The translations under genes and the position numbers were made by a program. The notes under the pieces were generated by a model. That model ran no database searches and had not been told where the DNA came from. It saw nothing but the letters and a program-made list of their open reading frames with translations. A stretch of DNA of 42,454 nt, from contig NZ_FMWO01000111.1 of NCBI RefSeq assembly GCF_900103035.1, positions 1 to 42,454 on the forward strand. Direction: 5' to 3'. Below are positions 36,061 to 42,454 of the stretch, in pieces. How positions within the stretch are numbered: the first letter of the stretch is position 1; each line of letters begins with the position of its first letter. The DNA comes from Nitrosomonas mobilis (lineage in GTDB: Bacteria > Pseudomonadota > Gammaproteobacteria > Burkholderiales > Nitrosomonadaceae).

Positions 36061-37821
36061 ATGACCGAAAAACTGAATAAAGTCGATGCCGTCATTGTTG
36101 GTTCCGGCTGGGCGGGCGGTATTGTAGCTGCTGAACTGACCAAGAAGGGGCATAACGTCGTTATTCTGGAACGTGGTAAAGCCAGGGGATCCAGCGACTT
36201 CGTCGCAATGAAAGATGAATTGCGCTACTCGTCGCGCTACGAATTGATGCAGGATTTAAGTAAGGAAACGTTAACGTCGCGCAACGGTTTGAACAAAACA
36301 GCATTGCCAGTACGCAATAATTATCATGCAAGGCTAGGCACAGATACTGGCGGTGCAGGCGATCACTGGAACGGCATAGCCTTTCGCTGGCTGCCCTACG
36401 ATTTTGAGATTTATTCTAAAACCGTCGAGCGTTACGGCGCGGAAAAGATTCCGCAGGGCACCACCATTCAGGACTGGGGCATAACTTACGACGAGCTCGA
36501 GCCCTACTACGATCAATATGAAAAAGCAGCGGGAATCTCAGGAGAAGAGAATCCGCTTGGACCACGGCGTTCGGACAAATACCCCAACCCGGCGATGAAA
36601 ACTACGCCAACTATTACGCTGTTCAAGGACGCGAGTAAAAAGCTTGGTTATCATCCTTACCATTTGCCGTCGGCCAACATGTCGCAAGCGTATACCAACC
36701 CCGATGGCGAGCTAATCAATGGCTGTATGTACTGCGCCTTCTGCGAAGAGTACGGCTGCGGTTTTAATGCAAAGTCGAGTCCGACCGTTACGGTACTGGC
36801 GACTGCGGAGAAAACGGGACACCTCGAGCTGCGTAATAACGCCAACGTAACGCGCGTCGCTCATGATGGAACGCGTGCAACCGGCCTGGTATATACAGAT
36901 ACCAACACGGGCAAAACCTACGAACAACCAGCCGATGTCGTCGTGCTGGCGGGCTTCGTTTTTAACAATACGCGCCTGTTGTTGTTATCGGACATCGGTA
37001 AGCCTTATGATCCAAAAACCGGAAACGGCATTATTGGCAAGAACTTCACCGGGCATTTCACTAATATCTCCACGTATATTGGTGCCCGCGGATTCTTTAA
37101 GGATAAAAAATTTAATACGTTTATGGGAACCGGAGCGCTCGGTGCCACCATTGACGACTTTAGCGGGGATAACAAAGATCACTCGAATTCTGACTACTTG
37201 CATGGATTCGAAGTGCATTACAGTCAGCTGGGTGCGCGCCCAATTGCCAACAATCATGTGCCAAAGGGGACACCGACCTGGGGAAAGGTATTCAAAAAGA
37301 ATTCGATCTACTATTACAACCGCAACTTATTTATAACGCCCCAAAGCGGATTCTTGCCTAATAAAAACAGCTACATGGATTTGGATCCTACTTACAAGGA
37401 TGCTCTCGGAAATCCGCTATTGCGTGTTACGTGCGAATACCAAGACCAGGATCGCAAACGGGCGCGGGCCGGCGTTGCCGTATGCAAACAAATTATGCAG
37501 CAGATGGGTGCGGATATCGTTGATGTTGACGACGTGCCTGATGATACCAACTTTAACCACCGGTTTTTTACTGACCACTTCTTTGGCGGTGCAATCATGG
37601 GCGAAGGCCCGCACAACTCCGCCGTGAATACGTTTTCGCAAATGTGGGATATGGAAAATCTGTTTGTTGTCGGCGGCTCCTCGTTTCCGCACAACAGCAA
37701 TTACAACCCAACCGTGACAATAGGGGCGTTTGCGTATCGGGCGGCTGAAGGCATAAACAAGTATTTCAGCCAGGGTGGCGGCCTCGTGCAGCAAGCAAAG
37801 ACGAATAAAGGCGATACCTGA
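36061..37821 (+). CDS. GMC-family FAD dehydrogenase, large subunit
   Basis: This 586-residue flavoprotein starts with the FAD motif VDAVIVGSGWAGGIVAAELT and has GAGDHWNGIAFRW and the C-terminal active-site region with His/Asn in FPHNSNYNPTVTIGAFAYR. Relatives oxidise gluconate, 2-ketogluconate, sorbitol or other sugars and polyols on the periplasmic side. A cysteine-rich stretch, CMYCAFCEEYGCG (about 222-234), may bind a Fe-S cluster as in the FAD-GDH group. The usual partner cytochrome c gene does not follow. It has no signal of its own and is presumably carried out by the Tat subunit. Confidence 0.88.
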   Translation: MTEKLNKVDAVIVGSGWAGGIVAAELTKKGHNVVILERGKARGSSDFVAMKDELRYSSRYELMQDLSKETLTSRNGLNKTALPVRNNYHARLGTDTGGAGDHWNGIAFRWLPYDFEIYSKTVERYGAEKIPQGTTIQDWGITYDELEPYYDQYEKAAGISGEENPLGPRRSDKYPNPAMKTTPTITLFKDASKKLGYHPYHLPSANMSQAYTNPDGELINGCMYCAFCEEYGCGFNAKSSPTVTVLATAEKTGHLELRNNANVTRVAHDGTRATGLVYTDTNTGKTYEQPADVVVLAGFVFNNTRLLLLSDIGKPYDPKTGNGIIGKNFTGHFTNISTYIGARGFFKDKKFNTFMGTGALGATIDDFSGDNKDHSNSDYLHGFEVHYSQLGARPIANNHVPKGTPTWGKVFKKNSIYYYNRNLFITPQSGFLPNKNSYMDLDPTYKDALGNPLLRVTCEYQDQDRKRARAGVAVCKQIMQQMGADIVDVDDVPDDTNFNHRFFTDHFFGGAIMGEGPHNSAVNTFSQMWDMENLFVVGGSSFPHNSNYNPTVTIGAFAYRAAEGINKYFSQGGGLVQQAKTNKGDT

Positions 37822-37839
37822 CAGAGATCGGCTGAAGAC

Positions 37840-37977
37840 TTACATGGACGCTCACAGCGCACCGAGCACTGCCCGCACTGCGGCGGGAATATGAAGATCA
37901 TCACCGTCATCTTGGAATGCAGGGCAATCAATAAAACTCTTGATTATCTCGGTCTACCCACTCATGCACCCATTTAG
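37840..37977 (+). pseudogene. 3' relic of an IS91-type transposase
   Basis: The frame reads RSQRTEHCPHCGGNMKIITV, then ILECRAINKTLDYLGLPTHA before TAG 37975-37977. The CPHCGG plus DYLGLPTHAP ending is typical of IS91-family (Y2) transposases. Nothing upstream continues it. Its stop overlaps the codA stop on the opposite strand. Confidence 0.75.
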
Positions 37978-39233
37978 CTAATCCTCTCCAAGGCGTCGAA
38001 TTCAACCTCGTAGCTAGGCTCAGGGCGCTTAAATAGATATTCGCCGTTGCGGATAGATGCCAATACGTCAGCCCGCTGGCGTACAGCCTCAAACGGCGTT
38101 TTTGCATTCAAGACTATAAAGTTAGCCGGTTTACTCGCCTCAATGCCATACTCATCTTCAACATTCAGTGTTTTGGCACCGTTGATAGTAATTAGATCGA
38201 GGCATCGATCTAATTCATCGAACGACATCGTCTGTGCCAGATGAATACCGTTATCCAAAATATTCATCATATTCCCATTACCTGCCGGGTACCAAGGATC
38301 ATTGATAGAATCCTGCCCGTAACATACATTGATACCACTCTCCCATAGCTCTTTTACGCGAGTGAGACCGCGACGCTTTGGGTAGGTATCTTGTCGGCCT
38401 TGCAGATAAGCGTTCTCGGTTGGCAAAGAGATGAAGTGCATCCCTGATTTTTTAAATAATGCCATCATACGAAATGCGTAAGCATTATCTGCAGAGCCGA
38501 AAGAGCAAGTATGACTGGCCGCTGTACGAGCACCAATGCCTTCGGACATCACCAGAGCGTTGAGCAATTCAACAAAACGGGCCATGACATCATCGGTCTC
38601 ATCGCAGTGGACATCAATCAGTTTGTCATACTTCATCGCCAGTTCTACGGTTTTGTGCATAGACTTTTCGCCGATCTCGCGTGCCCATTCGAAATGCGGG
38701 ATAGCCCCGACGCAGTCTGCGCCCATTTTTAACGCTTCTTCGACCATTTCATCGCCGCCCTTATAGGCATACATCCCTTCTTGCGGAAAGGCGACGATCT
38801 GGATGGTGATACTGTCTTTGAGTTGCTCACGTATTTCCAGCATTGCCTTCAAACCTGTCAGCTTGGGGTCATCTACGTCAATATGTGTCCGGATAAACTG
38901 GACACCCTTGGAGACTTCTTCATTAATCCCTTTCAGTGCGCGCTCCTTGGCCTCTTCGAAAGTTTGGGTCTTTTTCACATCATGCCAGCGGGCAATGCCT
39001 TCAAACAACGTGCCGGTTAAGTTTGCGGCGCCGTCATTTTTACCGGTGTACACATAGTCCAAATGCAAATGAGCATCGACATATGGCGAGATCACAAGGC
39101 GACCCTGAAGATCAATTTCCTCATCAGCCTTCGGCAGATTTTTTCCAATCTGCTTAATCAGACCTTTGTCGACTGAAATTTCACTTGTTTCGTCGTGCTG
39201 TCCGTAGATGCGGGCATTGATAAATTTTTTCAT
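37974..39233 (-). CDS. codA: CodA-type cytosine deaminase (amidohydrolase)
   Basis: This 419-residue amidohydrolase aligns end to end with E. coli CodA. Metal ligands are visible: His55/His57 in DAHLHLD, His209 with Glu212 in DVHCDET, His241 in ASHTCS and Asp308. Gln151 in FPQEG and Trp314 are also kept. The residue after the metal Asp, which is Asp314 in E. coli and contacts substrate, is Ser309 here (GQDSINDPW). The reaction would be cytosine to uracil plus ammonia, though the changed residue leaves a related substrate possible. AAGGAG lies before the ATG. It follows an MFS gene by 32 bp. Confidence 0.9.
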   Translation of the reverse strand: MKKFINARIYGQHDETSEISVDKGLIKQIGKNLPKADEEIDLQGRLVISPYVDAHLHLDYVYTGKNDGAANLTGTLFEGIARWHDVKKTQTFEEAKERALKGINEEVSKGVQFIRTHIDVDDPKLTGLKAMLEIREQLKDSITIQIVAFPQEGMYAYKGGDEMVEEALKMGADCVGAIPHFEWAREIGEKSMHKTVELAMKYDKLIDVHCDETDDVMARFVELLNALVMSEGIGARTAASHTCSFGSADNAYAFRMMALFKKSGMHFISLPTENAYLQGRQDTYPKRRGLTRVKELWESGINVCYGQDSINDPWYPAGNGNMMNILDNGIHLAQTMSFDELDRCLDLITINGAKTLNVEDEYGIEASKPANFIVLNAKTPFEAVRQRADVLASIRNGEYLFKRPEPSYEVEFDALERIS

Positions 39234-39265
39234 GTTTATTCTCCTTTTGGGATTTGAAAATGCTT

Positions 39266-39736
39266 TTAGGAAGCTCTGAGTGTGCCTTTGGCGAAAAACG
39301 CGATGATAGTAGCCAGGGCGAATGCCGTTAGCGACACGTAAACAATGGCTGTGACACCGGTTTCAGGGAAACGGGTTAACAATAGCCCGCCGATCCAGGT
39401 TGAAATCATTATAGAAAAGTTAAAGATACTGGACTGTACAGACGTTGCAACAGCAACACCGTCTTTAACCTGTTTTGTGACTGCGGTTTGGTACATCGTA
39501 ACAACAGGACCGAAGGCAACGCCCCAGAGGAAAAACGCAATATGCGAGATCCCAGCAGCTCCGCCAAACATAAGCAAAAGGATCATTGAAAGGCCACCAA
39601 TGGCGAGCATAAATACGATTAAGGCACGCAAATGGGCATCAATAAATTTGGCTGTCACAACGACCGATAGAACAGACCCTATTCCGAAAATTAACAGCGC
39701 AAGTCCAATGCCTCCGATGAAGTCAATCAATTCCAC
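39266..39736 (-). pseudogene. MFS transporter C-terminal half, cut by IS1595
   Basis: This 156-residue fragment has about five or six membrane helices and the Gly-rich look of the second half of a DHA1-type MFS transporter (GGIGLALLIFGIGSVLS, VAFGPVVTMYQTAV). The frame begins at a GTG one base from the IS1595 inverted repeat at 39738, so the first half is missing. It ends 32 bp before codA and may once have carried the substrate or product of that enzyme. It is unlikely to be functional. Confidence 0.85.
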
Positions 39737-39737
39737 A

Positions 39738-40791
39738 CCTGATTAGCAACGAACGTCAGCAAGATTTGTCTGACGAGTTTGTTGCGACATAAAAGTCATG
39801 GCTGTTAAATGATACAAGGAGTGATCGATCATGGCGATGAATCGAATTCAGTTTCAATCTGGACTGTCGATGCTGGAATTTCTCAAGGGCTTTGGTACGG
39901 AGGTGCAGTGCGAGCTAGCGCTGGAGGTTGCCCGTTGGTCGGATGGGTTTCACTGTCCACGCTGTAACGGTACTGCTTACTATGCCATACGTGATGGTAT
40001 ACGCAAGGTTTTTCAATGCAGAGCCTGCCGACATCAGGCCTCATTGATTGCCGGGACAGTTTTTCAGGGCACTAAACTACCGTTGACCGTCTGGTTTTTG
40101 GCAATTTATCTGGTTAGTTAGGCCAAGACTGGTTTGTCGTCCCTGGCGCTCAAGCGCCAGCTGGGAGTGAGCTATCCTACGGCATGGTTGATACACCACA
40201 AACTGATGCAGGCGATGGCTAATCGTGAGGAGCGCTATGTCCTTGATGGCAGAATCCAGGTCGATGATGCTTATCTTGGTGGAGAGCGTGCGGGAGGAAA
40301 AGCGGGCAGAGGTTCAGAGAATAAGGTGCCTATTGTTGTCGCTGTGTCTCTGACTGAGGATGATCACCCTTTGCGCGTGAGGCTTACCCCGGTCTCGGGA
40401 TTTATACGCTAAAGGCAATTTCAGCTTGGGCAAAGGATTGTCTGGCACCCGGCTGCACGGTATTCTCGGATGCCTTGGCCTGCTTTGGTGCCGTCACCAA
40501 AATTGGCTGTAGCCACCATTTTACAGTTATCGCCGGACGCAAACCAAAGGAGACTCCCGAGTTCCGGTGGATCAACACTATTCTCGGCAATCTCAAGACC
40601 AGCTTGTCGGGTTGTTACCATGCTTTCAACTTCCGCAAGTATGCCGCTCGCTATCTTGCCGCCTTCAGCTACCGATTCAACCGGCGTTTTGATCTTTGCT
40701 CACTGCACGAACGATTGCTGATCGCCGCTGCTTCGACCACTCCGCAGCCCTTGCACTCTATTCGAATGGCTGACGTTTGTTGTTAATCAGG
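39738..40791 (+). mobile_element. IS1595-family element, complete but inactivated
   Basis: Inverted repeats of 23 bp, CCTGATTAGCAACGAACGTC... at 39738-39760 and its inverted partner at 40769-40791, differ at two positions. The total of about 1054 bp fits the family. The 8-bp flanks (39730-39737 and 40792-40799) do not match, so no target duplication is present and one flank has been lost or rearranged. Confidence 0.88.
39831..40786 (+). pseudogene. IS1595-family transposase with a stop and a frameshift
   Basis: The protein has a zinc-ribbon start (CPRCN...CRACRHQAS), DDE motif VDDAYLGGE and the later region EFRWINTILGNLKTSLSG. The frame is broken by TAG at 40119-40121 (expected Gln in YLVS-Q-AKTG) and by an indel near 40400-40410 at GFIR. 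The remainder continues in the shifted frame to TAA about 40784-40786. ATG 39831 has AGGAG upstream. Confidence 0.88.
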
Positions 40792-40956
40792 AAATTCTTA
40801 AAGTTCTATCAATCCAAATCCCGCTTTGGGTCGCTTTCGGCCATCAACAGTCAGTCACCAGTTTCAAATGAACGGCTGGTCAACCTAGAGAAGCTGTCAT
40901 CCAGCGACAGCCAATTGTTCAAACTGGGCGGTGAAATGGTGAAATATTTATTTTAA
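40792..40956 (+). pseudogene. Unidentified 3' gene fragment abutting the IS1595
   Basis: An open plus-strand frame from the IS edge to TAA 40954-40956 reads KFLKFYQSKSRFGSLSAINS, then SPVSNERLVNLEKLSSSDS and QLFKLGGEMVKYLF. It has coding-like composition but no start codon context, as expected for a gene cut by the element. I do not recognise the family. Confidence 0.4.
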
Positions 40957-41514
40957 ATAATGACAACGTTTTGGATTAGTAACGTCCTATCCGAGTAAGT
41001 GTTGATTGCAGTTACCGTGTTGAAGGCAATAAGCATCGCTAAAATCGCGCGCCAATATAAGACATTGATCTTAATCTTATGGTTAGGTTAAAGTAATTTA
41101 TGGTGACGCTATATTCCTTAACCTGATTTGAAATTCAGTATTTGATAATCCAGGTTCGATTAATAGGTTAAACTGTTCCTTAACCGATGGTGTGTTTACG
41201 GGAACAACAATCTGTTCCAACCTTCACCACACCATCAAAACGTATCGCCGTTTTATCACTCGCCGGACTTGGAGATTTGCCTCTCCACCAGCACCGAACC
41301 ATGCACAATCGTCTGGCCGATTGATCACCAGTCAGGGGAGCGTTCCGTCTGCCCGCTATCACAGTAAAATTGTCAAAATAAAACTGACAAAATAGAGTGC
41401 AAAGCAAACAATAATGAATACGAATATGAGATGAAACAAGAATAATATCAGCCTGATACCAATATTTAATATTGGTATCACCAAAAGCCCAGCCAGACTT
41501 CCGATAAAAAAATA
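40957..41514. other. Region between two IS1595 elements
   Basis: No gene was recognised. At 41455-41479 arms GATACCAATATT and AATATTGGTATC flank one T, a perfect 25-base palindrome, 35 bp outside the second IS1595. Several short GGTTAA/TTAACC pairs occur around 41085-41185. Confidence 0.4.
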
Positions 41515-42454
41515 CCTGATTAGTTACTTCTCTCAGAAATCTTGTAAAATCTACAAATTGCGAAGAAACGTAGCAAAATCAGAGGAGGATGGCAATGGCG
41601 ATGAATAAAATTCAGTTTCAGGCAGGCCTGTCACTGCATGAATTTCTGCATCAATATGGCACGGAAGCACAATGTGAAGCAGCATTGTTTGCTGCGAGGT
41701 GGCCACATGGCTGGAGATGCCTGCGCTGCGATGGGGAGCGATATTCCTGTACCCATAACGGCCGCAAGCTATGGGAATGCCTGGATTGTGGCTACCAATG
41801 TTCTTCAATTGTCGGCACCGTGTTTGAAAATACTAAATTACCGCTAAGAACCTGGTTTCTGGCCATTTACTTGATGACGCAAAGCAAGAATGCGGTCAGT
41901 GCATTGGAACTCAAACGTCAGCTGGGGGTAAGTTACAAAACGGCATGGTCGATCAAGCATAAGCTGTTACAGACCATGCTGCTGCGCGAAGAGCAACGCC
42001 GTCTGGATGGACGCGTGGAGGTTGACGATGCTTATCTGGGAGGTGAAAGGCCGGGAAAGCGCGGGCGGGGCGCGGCAAGTAAGACGCCATTTGTAGCGGC
42101 AATACAAACAAACAGCGAGGGGAAGCCACTTTATATACGCTTGACTCCCGTAGCGGGTTTTACATATGAAGCGCTCAAACAGTGGTCGGCTGAATGTCTG
42201 TCATCTACTGCACGAGTCGTATCTGATGGTTTGGGGTGTTTCGGGGCGGTTACGCATACAGCCGCGCAGCATGAGCGCCATATTGTGGGAAGTGGCAAAT
42301 CTGCTGTGCAGCGTGCCGAGTTTCGCTGGGTCAATACGCTTCTTGGCAATCTCAAGACTGCCTTCAGCGGAACCTACCATGCATTCAATCACGCCAAGTA
42401 TGCACAGCGCTATCTTGCAGAATTCTCCTATCGCTTCAATCGCCGTTTTGATTT
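41515..42454 (+). mobile_element. Second IS1595-family element, right end outside window
   Basis: The left tip CCTGATTAG at 41515-41523 equals that of the first IS1595, followed by a similar repeat ending near 41536. The remainder is a transposase gene running off the window. Confidence 0.8.
41595..42454 (+). CDS. IS1595-family transposase, partial at window end
   Basis: At least 286 codons are open from ATG 41595 (GAGGAGG upstream; an ATG at 41589 is also possible). It has zinc-ribbon cysteines (CLRCDGE, WECLDCGYQC), DDE core VDDAYLGGERPG, ARVVSDGLGCFGAV and EFRWVNTLLGNLKTAFSG. No stop or frameshift occurs up to the window edge at FNRRFD, where roughly the last 30 residues are expected. It is clearly diverged from the first IS1595 copy and may be active. 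Confidence 0.88.
   Translation, partial: MAMNKIQFQAGLSLHEFLHQYGTEAQCEAALFAARWPHGWRCLRCDGERYSCTHNGRKLWECLDCGYQCSSIVGTVFENTKLPLRTWFLAIYLMTQSKNAVSALELKRQLGVSYKTAWSIKHKLLQTMLLREEQRRLDGRVEVDDAYLGGERPGKRGRGAASKTPFVAAIQTNSEGKPLYIRLTPVAGFTYEALKQWSAECLSSTARVVSDGLGCFGAVTHTAAQHERHIVGSGKSAVQRAEFRWVNTLLGNLKTAFSGTYHAFNHAKYAQRYLAEFSYRFNRRFD

Noticed and set aside
41180..41407. Minus-strand frame with FTVIAGRR resembling part of IS1595 transposase
   Set aside because: The match is only about eight residues and the rest is unrelated, so it may be chance.
1..42454. CRISPR array, tRNA or rRNA genes
   Set aside because: No regularly spaced repeats, cloverleaf-like sequence or rRNA stretch seen by reading; the repeats found are dispersed palindromes.

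Overview
The window reads as a chromosome segment from a Gram-negative proteobacterium. Outer-membrane lipoproteins, an RND efflux pump, MlaA, Tat-exported dehydrogenase parts and dense small repeats and IS relics all fit a betaproteobacterium, perhaps a Nitrosomonas-type one. That placement is inference from gene style; there is no rRNA or other marker gene here.

Layout. 1-1453: an IS1380-type element whose transposase is full length but carries two in-frame stops. 1674-7111 (minus): a carbonyl-metabolism group of a ThDP enzyme (acetolactate synthase type), an aldehyde dehydrogenase and a fused DhaK-DhaL kinase, the last separated by a 417-bp inverted-repeat-bounded relic. 7477-22527 (minus): one long co-directional block. 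Its upstream end is an arsenic/organoarsenical-type group (glycosyltransferase, ArsM-like methyltransferase, radical SAM protein, TMEM64-MerA-like fusion), followed by pstS, then a complete type I restriction-modification island (hsdR, hsdS, a GIY-YIG gene, hsdM), then pstC, pstA and pstB. The R-M island therefore splits a pstSCAB operon. A 60-bp copy of the pstS 3' end remains at the pstC side, and tips of one small palindromic element (MITE) face the island from both sides. An intact MITE lies just upstream of the glycosyltransferase.

22700-23810: an IS630 relic, a perfect 12-bp hairpin and a small coiled-coil protein. 24087-29913 (plus): a tripartite RND efflux operon in the order outer-membrane channel, adaptor, pump. 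30491-34484 (minus): an exported endonuclease/phosphatase-family lipoprotein, a relic of a propeller-like gene, MlaA and a secreted alpha/beta hydrolase. 34511-34805: the start of a broken IS3 element. 35247-37821 (plus): a two-gene GMC dehydrogenase with a Tat-exported small subunit and no cytochrome gene beside it. 37840-39736: an IS91-type relic, a CodA-like deaminase and an MFS transporter cut off by an IS1595 element. The window ends in a second, divergent and so far intact IS1595 element.

How the genes may work together. PstSCAB imports phosphate and, as an analogue, arsenate. ArsM and its neighbours would methylate and possibly glycosylate arsenic, so co-location with pst makes sense. 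The ThDP enzyme, aldehyde dehydrogenase and kinase could form and trap a small ketose, but this is hypothesis only. The most noteworthy structures are the R-M island in pst, the palindromic repeat translated inside HsdS, and the arsenic-type cluster with a non-ArsS radical SAM protein.
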